64,000 nucleotides of DNA from Candidatus Skiveiella danica (GTDB taxonomy: Bacteria > Pseudomonadota > Gammaproteobacteria > Burkholderiales > Burkholderiaceae_C): contig JADKHE010000003.1 in assembly GCA_016721925.1 (NCBI GenBank), positions 1 through 64,000 of the forward strand, in the 5' to 3' direction. The notes under the pieces were generated by a model. That model made no database searches. It had not been told where the DNA came from and saw only the letters and a list, made by a program, of their open reading frames with translations. Numbering within the stretch: the stretch's first letter is position 1; each line of letters starts with the position of its first letter. This document shows positions 51,626-60,638 of the stretch, in pieces. Made by a program: the position numbers and the translations under genes.

Positions 51626-51735
51626 TGAAATGGGAGCTGTTGGTGACCCTGCCCGCGCCACCCCGTTGCGGGTGGGCAGGCGATTCCACCCGCCCGGCCC
51701 CGCTACACTGGCCCGAACCACAGGAGACAGAGGCG

Positions 51736-54126
51736 ATGGTCCATGAATTTCGGCCCAGCGGGTTCGGCGAGGCGGTGCTGGCCTTCGTGCTGCGCGCCAC
51801 GCTCAAGCTGCTGCTCAAGCCCGTGTTTTCGACGCGCTGCTCGATCGGGTTCCAGCGGCGCTGGCTGGCCGGCCTGTCGAAAATCGCCATCGGGACGCGC
51901 GGCGTCGGCGTCACGGCGGGCACGGTGGGTGGTGTCCCGGGTGAATGGTCGCGCCGCTCCGGGGCGCCCGCCCGGCCCGGCAGCATCCTGTACCTGCACG
52001 GCGGCGCCTACTGCGTGGGCAGCCCGGCCACGCACCGGGCCCTCACCTCGCGGCTGGCGTGGGTCACCGGGCTGCCGGTGTTCTCCGCCGACTACCGTCT
52101 GGCGCCGGAACATCCTTTTCCGGCCGGGCTGGACGATGCCGTGGCCGCCTACCGGGCCCTGCGCGCGGACGGCCCGGTCATCCTGATAGGCGATTCCGCT
52201 GGGGGCGGTCTGGCGCTGGCCACGGCGCTGGCCCTACGCGACGCGGGCGATCCGGCCCCGGCGGCCCTGGCGCTGTTCTCGCCCTGGGTGGACCTGGCTC
52301 AACCCAGCCCGCCACCACCGGCGCCGCCAGGCGAGGCCATGCTGAGTTGGGACTGGACCGGGGCTTGCGCACGCCACTATGTTGGCCCCGATGCGCCCGA
52401 GGCGCCCTTCGCCCAGCCGCTGGTGTCCCCCTTGCACGCCGACCTGCGCGGCCTGCCGCCGGTGCTGATCCAGGCCGGCACCGACGAACTGCTGCATCCC
52501 CAGGCGCTCGCGCTGCACGAGGCCCTGCAAGCCGCCGGCGTGGACGTGCGCTGCGAGATCACGGCGCGGCGCTGGCATGTGTTCCAGCTGCACGCCAACG
52601 CCTTGCCCAGCGCCAACGCCGCCATCGACCGCGTGGCCCGGTTCGTCCTTGGGCCGCTGGCCGCCGCCACGCCGCCCACGGCCTCCGAGCACCAGGTGGT
52701 GATCCTGGGCGCGGGCATGTCGGGCCTGTGCATGGCGATCGGGCTACAGCGCGCGGGCATCCACGACTTCGTGATCGTGGAAAAGCAGCCTGGCCTGGGC
52801 GGCACCTGGTGGGACAACACCTACCCCGGCGCGCATGTGGACGTGCCCTCCCCGGTCTACTCCTTCAGCTTCGCGCCCAACCCCGACTGGTCGCGCCGCT
52901 TTGCCTCGGCGCCGGAAATCCAGGTCTACATGCAGCGCCTGGCCGAGAAGCACGGCCTGCTGGCGCACATGCGCCTGGACACGCGGCTCACCGAGGCCAC
53001 TTTCAATGAGGCCAGTGGCCACTGGACGCTGCGCACCGACCGCGGCGACACGCTGCGCGCGCCCTTCTTCGTCTGCAGCACCGGGCCGCTGAACCAGCCG
53101 CGCTGGCCCGACATTCTAGGCCTGGAGACCTTCAAAGGCCCTCGCCTGCACTCCGCACGCTGGGATGCCACCGTGCCGCTGGCCGGGCGCCGCGTGGCCG
53201 TGATCGGCACCGGCTCCACCGCCTCGCAGCTGATCCCGCCGATCGCGGCGCAGGCCGGGCAACTGTTCGTGTTCCAGCGCACCGCCAACTGGGTGCTGCC
53301 ACGACTGGACCGCCCTTACAACCGGCTCGACCACCTGCTGGCGCACTTCCCGCCCTACGCCCGCACAGTGCGCTGGTGCTGGACGCAGGTGCTCGAATGG
53401 GGCCGGCGCGGCTTCGACGAAGGCACGCTGGCGCGCAAGGGCATGCTCAAGACCGCCGCCGCGCACCGCCGCCGCCAGCTGCCCGATGCGGCGCTGCGCG
53501 AAAAGCTCACCCCACCCTACCCGCTGGGCTGCAAGCGGCTCATCTATTCGAGCGACTTCTACCCTGCGATGAGCCAGCCCAATGTGGAACTGGTCACCGA
53601 CCCGATCGAGCGCATCACCGAGCGCGGCATCGTGACCGCCGACGGCCAGGAACGCGCCATCGACGTGCTGGTCTGCGCCACCGGATTCGAGACGGTGCAA
53701 TTGCTGTCGTCGATCACCGTCACCGGCCTGGGCGGACGCACGCTGCGCGAGACCTGGGCGAACGGCCCCGAGGCCTTCCCCGGCATCAGCGTGGCTGGCT
53801 TCCCCAATATGTTCCTGAGCCTGGGGCCCAACACCGCCACCGGGCACACCTCGACCCTGCTCTACATCGAGCCCGAGACGCAGCATTCGATCGCCTGCAT
53901 ACAGGCTGTGCTGAAAAGTGGGAAACGCTGGATCGAAGTCCGCCCCGAGGTCATGCGCGCGCATAACGACGCGCTGCAGCGGCGCCTGGCGGGCTCGGTC
54001 TGGAGCCTGTGCCGCAGCTGGTACCGCACGCAGGAGGGGCGCATCGTGGCGCTGTTTCCCGGCTTCACCGCCGAATACGTCAAGGCCGTGCGGCATCCGA
54101 ACCTGAACGACTACCGCATGGGGTGA
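51736..54126 (+). CDS. Fused esterase - flavin monooxygenase (Baeyer-Villiger type)
   Basis: The 796-residue product joins two enzymes. Residues about 1-310 are an HSL-type alpha/beta hydrolase: HGGAYCVGSP (about 90-99), GDSAGGG (nucleophile Ser near 155), the aspartate in GTDELLHP and the histidine in RRWHVFQLH. Residues about 315-790 are an NAD(P)H flavin monooxygenase: VVILGAGMSGLCMAIGL, GGTWWDNTYPGAHVD, FKGPRLHSARWD (the FxGxxxHxxxW Baeyer-Villiger fingerprint), VIGTGSTASQL and LGPNTATGHT. The pair could oxidise a ketone to an ester or lactone, then hydrolyse it. An AGGAGA ribosome site precedes the ATG at 51736. Confidence 0.88.
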   Translation: MVHEFRPSGFGEAVLAFVLRATLKLLLKPVFSTRCSIGFQRRWLAGLSKIAIGTRGVGVTAGTVGGVPGEWSRRSGAPARPGSILYLHGGAYCVGSPATHRALTSRLAWVTGLPVFSADYRLAPEHPFPAGLDDAVAAYRALRADGPVILIGDSAGGGLALATALALRDAGDPAPAALALFSPWVDLAQPSPPPPAPPGEAMLSWDWTGACARHYVGPDAPEAPFAQPLVSPLHADLRGLPPVLIQAGTDELLHPQALALHEALQAAGVDVRCEITARRWHVFQLHANALPSANAAIDRVARFVLGPLAAATPPTASEHQVVILGAGMSGLCMAIGLQRAGIHDFVIVEKQPGLGGTWWDNTYPGAHVDVPSPVYSFSFAPNPDWSRRFASAPEIQVYMQRLAEKHGLLAHMRLDTRLTEATFNEASGHWTLRTDRGDTLRAPFFVCSTGPLNQPRWPDILGLETFKGPRLHSARWDATVPLAGRRVAVIGTGSTASQLIPPIAAQAGQLFVFQRTANWVLPRLDRPYNRLDHLLAHFPPYARTVRWCWTQVLEWGRRGFDEGTLARKGMLKTAAAHRRRQLPDAALREKLTPPYPLGCKRLIYSSDFYPAMSQPNVELVTDPIERITERGIVTADGQERAIDVLVCATGFETVQLLSSITVTGLGGRTLRETWANGPEAFPGISVAGFPNMFLSLGPNTATGHTSTLLYIEPETQHSIACIQAVLKSGKRWIEVRPEVMRAHNDALQRRLAGSVWSLCRSWYRTQEGRIVALFPGFTAEYVKAVRHPNLNDYRMG

Positions 54127-54165
54127 GAAGCCGGCCTCGCGCATCAACCAACACCCTTCCCCGCC

Positions 54166-55065
54166 ATGCTGTCCCTCTCTCTCGGCCCCTTCGCCCTGCC
54201 GGTTGGCCCCGTCCTGTTGCTGGTTGCCAGCGTGCTGGCGTCGCTGGTGGCCGAATGGGTGGCCCGAAACCGTGCGAAGCACGCAGCCGTCGACGGCCCG
54301 GACGGGGTTCGCAACGACGCCGAACCCGCGCCGGCCGCTGCGCCCGCACCCCGCCGTATCGCCGCGGGCGACGCCATCACCGCGTCCGTGTTGCTGGGCC
54401 TGCTGGCCGCGCGACTGGGGCACCTGGCCTTGAACTGGCACGCCTACGCCGACAGTCCGGCATCGGTGATCGACATCCGCGATGGCGGCTGGAACCTGCC
54501 GATCGGGGTCGTGGCCGGCCTGGCCTGGTTGCTGCGCCTGGGCTGGCGCACGCCCACCCAGCGGCCAGCGCTGGCCGCCGGCGCGGTGGTCGGACTGGTG
54601 ATCTGGGGCATGGGCCTGCAGATGCAGCAGCGCGCGGCGCCCGTCGGCTACCCGGAGGTCACGCTGGTGTCGCTGAAAGACGGGCAGCCCGCCACGCTGG
54701 CGCAGGCCGCGCGGGGCCGGCCGGTCGTGGTCAACCTGTGGGCCAGCTGGTGCGGCCCCTGCCGCGTGGAAATGCCCGATCTGGCCGAGGCGCAGCGGCG
54801 CCACCCGGACATCGGCTTCCTGTTCGTCAACCAGGGCGAATCCGCCGAGAAGGTGCAGGCGTTCCTGGCGCGTTCCGGCCTGGCACTGGACGAGGTCTGG
54901 CTCGATCAGGGCTCCCGCCTCGGGCAGGCCATTCGTTCACCTGGCCTGCCGACGACCGTATTTCTCGATGCCCAGGGCCGCCAGGTGGACGCGCATTTCG
55001 GCGTGCTCAGCGCGGCGAGTTTGCAGACTCGGGTGGAGGCCTTGCGGCGGGTGTCAAAGCGCTGA
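54166..55065 (+). CDS. TlpA-like thioredoxin with N-terminal membrane region
   Basis: The 299-residue protein has four hydrophobic segments in the first 145 residues, resembling the prolipoprotein diacylglyceryl-transferase-like region found in some TlpA proteins, then a thioredoxin domain with the active site WCGPC at about residue 198 (LWASWCGPCRVEMPDL) and the cis-proline GLPTTVF. It should face the periplasm and reduce or exchange disulfides. The redox partner is not in the window. Confidence 0.85.
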   Translation: MLSLSLGPFALPVGPVLLLVASVLASLVAEWVARNRAKHAAVDGPDGVRNDAEPAPAAAPAPRRIAAGDAITASVLLGLLAARLGHLALNWHAYADSPASVIDIRDGGWNLPIGVVAGLAWLLRLGWRTPTQRPALAAGAVVGLVIWGMGLQMQQRAAPVGYPEVTLVSLKDGQPATLAQAARGRPVVVNLWASWCGPCRVEMPDLAEAQRRHPDIGFLFVNQGESAEKVQAFLARSGLALDEVWLDQGSRLGQAIRSPGLPTTVFLDAQGRQVDAHFGVLSAASLQTRVEALRRVSKR

Positions 55066-55096
55066 GAAGCGGAAATTTCAGGCTTTTTCAGCCATA

Positions 55097-55126
55097 TCCC
55101 AGCGTGGAATGGTCATAGTTTGCTAT
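55097..55126 (-). repeat. Dispersed 30-bp element, copy 9
   Basis: Minus strand: ATAGC, five bases, ATGACC, five bases, ACGCTGGGA, between convergent genes. Its variable bases are the same as in copy 10. Confidence 0.8.
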
Positions 55127-55186
55127 TGAATTTGGAGTTTCCACGCGGCCGGAGCGCTGTGCCCTGTCGCCGCGGTGCTTCCGGAT

Positions 55187-56351
55187 TCACCGTCCGCCCA
55201 GACCCATGCCGCGCGAGATCACCTCTTTCATGATCTCGTTCGTGCCGCCGTAGATGCGCTGCACCCGGGCGTCGGCGTAGGCGCGGGTGATCGGGTATTC
55301 CCACATGTAGCCGTAGCCGCCGAAGAGCTGCACGCATTCGTCCATCACCTTGCATTGCAGGTCGGAGCACCAGTACTTGGCCATGCTGGCGGTCGCGGTG
55401 TCGAGTTTGTCGTCGCAGACCAGTTCGCAGCACTTGTCCACGAACACGCGCGCCACCTGCACCTCGGTCTGCAGTTCGGCCAGGGTGTAGCGGGTGTTCT
55501 GGAACGCGCCCACGGCCTGGCCGAACACCTTGCGCTCCTTCACATAGGCCACCGTCTGGTCGATGGCCGACTGTGCGGCGGCCACCGCCGTGATCGCGAT
55601 CTGCAGCCGCTCCCAGGGCAGCTGCTCCATCAGGCAGATGAAACCGCGGTTTTCCATGGCCGGCCCGCCGAGCAGGTTCTCCGCCGGCACGCGCACGTTG
55701 TCGAAGAACAGCTCGGAGGTGTCCTGCGCCCGCAGGCCCAGCTTCTTCAGCCGCTTGCCCACCGGAGAAGCCCGGCATGCCGCGCTCCACCAGCAGCAGG
55801 CTCGTGCCCTTGCCGCCGGCGGCGGGGTTGGTCTTGGCCACCACGACCACCAGGTCGGCATGCCAGCCGTTGGTGATGAAGGTCTTGCTGCCGTTGAGCA
55901 GGTAGCTGCCGTCGGCCTGCTGGATGGCGGTGCTCTTGATGCCTTGCAGGTCGGAGCCCGCGGCCGGCTCGCTCATGGCGATGGCGCCGATCATCTCGCC
56001 GGTGGCCAGTTTGGGCAGGTACTTCTGCTTCTGCTCCTCGGTGCCGTAATGCAGGATGTAGGGCGCGACGATCTCGCTGTGCAGGCTGTAGCCGATGCCG
56101 GTGACGCCGGCGCGCGACAGCTCCTCGAACTGAACCACCGAATACAGCTTGTCGGCGTCGGCGCCGCCGTAGGCCTCGGGCATGGTGGCGCAGAGAAAGC
56201 CGTTCTCGCCGGCCTTGTTCCAGACCGCACGGTCCACGTAGCCCTGCTCTTCCCAGGCCTCGTGGAAGGGGGCGATTTCCTTGTCGATGAAGCGGCGGAA
56301 GCTGTCGCGGAAGGCTTCGTGGTCGGGGCTGAACAGGGTGCGTTCGATCAT
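55187..56351 (-). pseudogene. Acyl-CoA dehydrogenase interrupted by a one-base frameshift
   Basis: The N-terminal 195 codons (MIERTLFSPDHEAFRDSFRRFIDKEIAPFHEAWEEQG to GMPGFS) and the C-terminal part (VGKRLKKLGLRAQDTSELFFDN to IYGGTNEIMKEVISRGMGLGGR) lie in different frames that meet at about 55762-55765. One extra G (TCCGGTGGGC where TCCGTGGGC would read through) explains this. With the shift repaired the gene is a typical 388-residue flavoprotein that oxidises acyl-CoA to enoyl-CoA, with the YGGTNEI motif near the end. Whether the change is real or a sequencing error cannot be told here. Confidence 0.85.
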
Positions 56352-56390
56352 GGGTTTCCTCGATGGGTTGGCTGTTGATTTGAAAAATGT

Positions 56391-57143
56391 TCAGGCGCGC
56401 CCGGTCGCCAGCCAGCGCGCCCAATCGTGCGCGCCGTTGCGCGCGGCCTGGGCGCTGGCGGCGTGCCAGTCGTAGGCCACGGCGATCTGCGCCACGGTCC
56501 AGCCGGGGCCTTCGCCAGTGTCCACGCGCTCGCACACGGCGTAGCGCGCGTGCGGCGAACCGGTCTGGTGGACGTGAAAAGCGATGTGGTCGTCGTCGTA
56601 GGCCGGCAGTCCGACGCTGCCAGGGTTGACGCAGAGCGTGCCGCCCACCTGCACCACGCGCGGCAGATGACTGTGGCCGCACAGCAGCAGGCTGGCTCCG
56701 GCGCCGGCCGTGCCGTCCAGACGCTTCAGCACTTCAGCACCGGTGGCGGGACGTGAGCCGGCGGGCTCCACGGTTTCCAGCAGGTACTCCCGGTCGTCGC
56801 CGGGCTGGCCGTGGCACACGAACACGCCAGGCGTCGGCTCCAGGGTGGCGGGCAAGGCGGCCAGCCAGTCGCGCTGTGCGAGAGTAGTGTGGTCGAACGC
56901 GTACTGGTCCGACGGGCCGCCCGGCCGTCGCGCGCAGGCCAGCAACTGGCGCTCATGATTGCCGGCAATCGTCGGCCAGCCCAGCGCCATCAGTTCGTCG
57001 CCGGTCTCCCGCGGCCACAGCGGTCCCGACAGAATGTCGCCGCAGTTGATGACCTGGTCCACGCCCCGGCGCGCCATGTCCGCTTGCACGGCCTGCAGCG
57101 CCGGCAGGTTGCCATGGATGTCGGACAGCACGGCGATGCGCAT
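56391..57143 (-). CDS. Metallophosphoesterase, YfcE/MJ0936-like
   Basis: The 250-residue protein has the calcineurin-like metal motifs: SDIHGN (7-12), NCGDILSG (about 33-40), IAGNHERQ (about 60), CHGQPGD and GHSHLP (about 165). It is similar to YfcE-type phosphodiesterases. Substrate unknown. The ATG at 57143 gives the conserved start; the longer frame to 57650 is antisense noise. It is nine bases downstream of the M19 dipeptidase, probably co-transcribed. Confidence 0.85.
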   Translation of the reverse strand: MRIAVLSDIHGNLPALQAVQADMARRGVDQVINCGDILSGPLWPRETGDELMALGWPTIAGNHERQLLACARRPGGPSDQYAFDHTTLAQRDWLAALPATLEPTPGVFVCHGQPGDDREYLLETVEPAGSRPATGAEVLKRLDGTAGAGASLLLCGHSHLPRVVQVGGTLCVNPGSVGLPAYDDDHIAFHVHQTGSPHARYAVCERVDTGEGPGWTVAQIAVAYDWHAASAQAARNGAHDWARWLATGRA

Positions 57144-57151
57144 CGTCGGCC

Positions 57152-58240
57152 TCAGGTTGTGGTGGCGCCGTTCATGGCGGCCTTGACGATGCGGGCGTAG
57201 TTGCCGATGAAGACGTTCTGCAAGTCGGCCTCGCTCAGCCCGCGCTGCATCAGCTTGTCGGCCACGTCGCGCAGGTCCACATAGTTCGAAAGGATGGCGC
57301 CGGGCCCTGCGCCCTCCATGTCCGTGCCAAAAGCCACGTGGTTCGGACCGACCAGCTCGCACATGCGCACGATCTCGTCGGCGTAGGTCGTGGCGTTGTG
57401 CACCGGGTAAGCCGGGTCGCGGTTCACGCGCACCGTCCACAGGCCGACAGCGCCGCCGCGCGCCGCGATCTTTCGCGCCGTGGCGGGCGAGAGCGAGCGC
57501 GCGATATAGCTGGGGTCGGTCCAGCCGCCGCCCTGCGCCGAGACCCAGGAGTGCGACCACACGGGTATCGCATCCGACGCTTCCAGCACGCCGTCCACCA
57601 AGGCGGCGGTGCCGTGCGCCATGTCCACCACGATGCCCAGGCGGCGGCATTCGGCCACCACCTTGGCACCCAGTGGCGCCAGCCCGCCATGAACGGGCTC
57701 CGCGGTCTGGCGGTCGCCCAGCGGGCTCTGGATGAAATGAATCAGCTGCAGGTGGCGCACGCCCCAGGCATGGGCCTGTGCGACGCGCTCGGGCCGGCCT
57801 TCAAGGAAATTGGCGCCCTCGGTCGCCAGCAGCACGCGCGGCGACCCGGCCAACGCGGCGTCCACGTCGGCGGCCGTCAGCGCCTTGGCCAGGGTCCAGC
57901 CTTTGAGCTTGTCCTCGTAGCCCGCCAGGCGCTGCTGGAACGCGGCCCACAGTTCGCCCGGCGCAGGCTGGCGCGACTGCTGCCACCCGGTGGGCGTCAT
58001 GGCGATCCAGCGGTGGTCGTCGGTGGCGGACCAGGCCAGCAGCGTGGTTCCGGTGTCCGCCATGTGGCGCGCCAGATCGAGGCCGAACAGGCGCGGCAGG
58101 AACATGCCGTAGTGCGAGTGCATGTCGGCCAGATAGGGCTTTGCCACCGGCTGTGCCCAGACCGAAGGCGCCTGCAGACCCGCCACGGCAGCGGCCGCTC
58201 CGAGGGCAAAGCGACGGCGAGTGATGTCAAACGGATTCAA
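57152..58240 (-). CDS. M19 renal-dipeptidase-like metallopeptidase with Tat signal
   Basis: The 362-residue protein carries a twin-arginine signal peptide (ITRRRFALGAAAAVAGL, cleaved after about 29). The mature part has M19 metal motifs: DMHSHYG (about 39), EGANFLEG (about 135), IVVDMAHGT (about 200), SHSWVSAQ and GTDMEGAG (about 315). M19 enzymes cleave dipeptides, including some D-amino-acid ones, with two zinc ions. The promoter overlaps the 28-bp palindrome that faces the acyl-CoA dehydrogenase gene, so it may share its regulator. Confidence 0.85.
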   Translation of the reverse strand: MNPFDITRRRFALGAAAAVAGLQAPSVWAQPVAKPYLADMHSHYGMFLPRLFGLDLARHMADTGTTLLAWSATDDHRWIAMTPTGWQQSRQPAPGELWAAFQQRLAGYEDKLKGWTLAKALTAADVDAALAGSPRVLLATEGANFLEGRPERVAQAHAWGVRHLQLIHFIQSPLGDRQTAEPVHGGLAPLGAKVVAECRRLGIVVDMAHGTAALVDGVLEASDAIPVWSHSWVSAQGGGWTDPSYIARSLSPATARKIAARGGAVGLWTVRVNRDPAYPVHNATTYADEIVRMCELVGPNHVAFGTDMEGAGPGAILSNYVDLRDVADKLMQRGLSEADLQNVFIGNYARIVKAAMNGATTT

Positions 58241-58264
58241 GAGCGGTCTTCCTGGTTGTCGCCA

Positions 58265-58292
58265 TTTTTACAGAGCAATTGCTTTGTGAAAT
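58265..58292. promoter_or_regulatory. 28-bp palindromic operator, copy A
   Basis: Imperfect palindrome centred on AGCAATTGCT with outer arms TTTTTACA and TGTGAAAT. It is between the divergent M19 dipeptidase and acyl-CoA dehydrogenase genes and shares its plan with copy B at 59284. Confidence 0.65.
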
Positions 58293-58328
58293 TAATATAC
58301 CCGACTTCCTTCACCCGATCGACCTGCC

Positions 58329-59276
58329 ATGCACCCACACGACCCGATCGCCGCGGCACTGGACCATTGCCTGAGCGCACCCACCACCGTCCCTCCGCTG
58401 GACAGCGTGGACCAATGGTGGCCGGGCTGGGCTGCCCTGGCCGCGCAGCCATCGTCGCCGATGGCGCTGGCCCTGCGCGGCGGCTTTGCGGCCGATCGCG
58501 TGGGCTGGGCGTTTGCCGCCGGCTACCAGAGCGCGCTGCGTACCCTGGTGCCGTCGCTGCCCGTGCAGGCCCTGGCGGCATTCTGTGTCACCGAGGAAGG
58601 CGGCAACCGCCCGCGTGACATCCGCACGCTGATCACCCCGGGCGCCGGCGGCGGGTTCCTGGTGAGCGGGTCCAAGCGCTGGACGACCCTCGGGCCCCAG
58701 GGCACCCTGCTGCTGGTCACCGGTCGGCACGCAGGCGCGGCCACCGACGAGCGGCCGGCCCTCAAGGTGGCCGCGGTGCGGGCCGATCAGCCGGGCGTCA
58801 CGATCGTGCCAATGCCCGAGACCGCGTTCGTGCCCGAGGTGCCCCACGCGCGCATCCACCTGCAGGACGTGGCGATCGACGCCGCGAGCCTGCTGCCAGG
58901 CGACGGCTACGACACCTATGTCAAGCCGTTCCGGACCCTGGAAGACATCCATGTCACGGCTGCCGTGCTGGCCTACCTGCTGCGCGAGGCGCGGGCGCGC
59001 GGCTGGCCAGCCGACCTGCGTGAGCGCCTGGCGGCGGGCTTGTCGACCTTGGCGATGGTGGCGCAGTCGCACCGCGATGCGCCGACCACCCATGTCGCCC
59101 TCGCCGGTGCGCTGCATTGGGCTGCCGCGCTCTACGACGAGGCTGGCGCGCTGTGGGCCACAACGCCCGAGGACCCGGCATCCCGCCGCTGGCTCAGAGA
59201 CGCCCCCCTGTTCGCCGTGGCCGCCGGCGCTCGCCAGCAGCGCGCGGCGCGCGCCTGGGAGCGGCTTCAGGCCTGA
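58329..59276 (+). CDS. Acyl-CoA dehydrogenase-like protein, short form
   Basis: The 315-residue product resembles the acyl-CoA dehydrogenase fold but is about 70 residues shorter than usual. The middle beta domain is clear (FCVTEEGGNRPRDIRTLITPGAGGGFLVSGSKRWTTLGP, about 95-133). The N-terminal helical domain is reduced and the C-terminal region with the catalytic base and the R-FGG end is weak, so activity is uncertain. It is followed closely by thiolase and FadB-like genes, suggesting a fatty-acid or related degradative role. Confidence 0.7.
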   Translation: MHPHDPIAAALDHCLSAPTTVPPLDSVDQWWPGWAALAAQPSSPMALALRGGFAADRVGWAFAAGYQSALRTLVPSLPVQALAAFCVTEEGGNRPRDIRTLITPGAGGGFLVSGSKRWTTLGPQGTLLLVTGRHAGAATDERPALKVAAVRADQPGVTIVPMPETAFVPEVPHARIHLQDVAIDAASLLPGDGYDTYVKPFRTLEDIHVTAAVLAYLLREARARGWPADLRERLAAGLSTLAMVAQSHRDAPTTHVALAGALHWAAALYDEAGALWATTPEDPASRRWLRDAPLFAVAAGARQQRAARAWERLQA

Positions 59277-59283
59277 TCTGTTA

Positions 59284-59311
59284 TTTTTACAAAGCGCACG
59301 CTTGGTAAAAA
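59284..59311. promoter_or_regulatory. 28-bp palindromic operator, copy B
   Basis: Imperfect palindrome with arms TTTTTACAAAGCG and CGCTTGGTAAAAA, near identical in plan to copy A. It lies 101 bases before the thiolase start, next to a TATACTAC sequence that may be the -10. Confidence 0.65.
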
Positions 59312-59412
59312 CATATACTACCGGCTGAAATTTCCGGCGATGCGTGTCCCGCAACCCCTCTCGGTCCGCCAGACCCCTGCACCGTCACCCTCATTCCCAC
59401 TGGAGATGCACC

Positions 59413-60618
59413 ATGAGTGAAGCCTATGTTTTTGATGCCATCCGCACCCCGCGCGGCAAGGGCAAGAAGGACGGCAGCCTGTACGAGGTCAAGCCCGTCA
59501 ACCTGCTGGCCGGTCTGCTGACCGAGCTGCAGCGCCGCAACGACTTCGACACCGCGCAGGTGGACGACATCGTCATGGGCATCGTCGCGCCCGTGGGCGA
59601 GCAGGGCTCGGTGCTGCCCAAGGTGGCGGCGCTGAAGGCCGGCTGGGACTTCCAGTGCGCCGGCGTGCAGCTGAACCGTTTCTGCGCCTCGGGCCTGGAG
59701 GCCGTGAACATGGCGGCGCAGAAGGTGCGCTCGGGCTGGGAAGACCTGGTCGTGGCCGGCGGCGTGGAGAGCATGAGCCGCGTGCCGATCGGCTCCGACG
59801 GCGGCGCCTGGGCGATGGACCCCGAGACCAACAGCAAGACCCTGTTCGTGCCGCAGGGGATCGGCGCCGACCTGATCGCGACGATGGAAGGTTTCAGCCG
59901 CGATGACGTCGATGCCTACGCGCTGGAGTCGCAAAAGCGCGCCACCGCCGCACGCGCCGAGGGCCGCTTCGCCGGCTCGGTGGTGCCGGTGAAGGACTGG
60001 CTGGGCCAGACGATTCTGGACGAGGACGAGTTCATCAAGCCGCGCACGACGATGGAGGGCCTGGCCTCGCTCAAGCCGGCGTTCGACCAGATGGGCGCCA
60101 TGGGCTTCGACGCGGTGGCGCTGCAGCGTTACCCGCAGGTGGAGCGCATCCAGCACGTGCACCACGCCGGCAATTCGTCGGGCATCGTGGATGGCGCCGC
60201 GGCGATCCTGATCGGCAACGAAGCGGCCGCCAAGGCCCACAACCTCAAGCCGCGCGCCCGCATCGTGGCCGCCGCGCTGTCCGGCGCCGACCCCACCATC
60301 ATGCTGACCGGCCCCATGCCCGCAGCCCGCAAGGCCCTGGCCAAGGCCGGCCTGACGATCGACCAGATCGACCTGTTCGAGGTCAACGAGGCCTTCGCCG
60401 CCGTGCCCATGAAGTTCATGAAGGAGATGGGCGTGCCGCACGAGAAGGTCAACGTCAATGGCGGCGCCATCGCCATGGGCCACCCGCTGGGCGCCACCGG
60501 CGCCATGATCCTGAACACCCTGATCGACGAACTGCACCGCCGCAACCTGCGCTACGGCCTGGCCACGCTGTGCGTGGGCGGCGGCATGGGCATCGCCACC
60601 ATCGTCGAGCGCATCTGA
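59413..60618 (+). CDS. fadA: Acetyl-CoA C-acyltransferase (thiolase)
   Basis: The 401-residue thiolase has the acylated cysteine in NRFCASGLEAVNMA (about residue 88-100), the GGVESMSRVP motif, NEAFAAVPM near 345 and the C-terminal NGGAIAMGHPLGATG (His near 357) and CVGGGMG. It catalyses the last step of beta-oxidation. It is 20 bases upstream of the FadB-like gene. The gene symbol follows function and position, not a family-level proof. Confidence 0.9.
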   Translation: MSEAYVFDAIRTPRGKGKKDGSLYEVKPVNLLAGLLTELQRRNDFDTAQVDDIVMGIVAPVGEQGSVLPKVAALKAGWDFQCAGVQLNRFCASGLEAVNMAAQKVRSGWEDLVVAGGVESMSRVPIGSDGGAWAMDPETNSKTLFVPQGIGADLIATMEGFSRDDVDAYALESQKRATAARAEGRFAGSVVPVKDWLGQTILDEDEFIKPRTTMEGLASLKPAFDQMGAMGFDAVALQRYPQVERIQHVHHAGNSSGIVDGAAAILIGNEAAAKAHNLKPRARIVAAALSGADPTIMLTGPMPAARKALAKAGLTIDQIDLFEVNEAFAAVPMKFMKEMGVPHEKVNVNGGAIAMGHPLGATGAMILNTLIDELHRRNLRYGLATLCVGGGMGIATIVERI

Positions 60619-60638
60619 ATTTCCGGGAATCCATTGCA

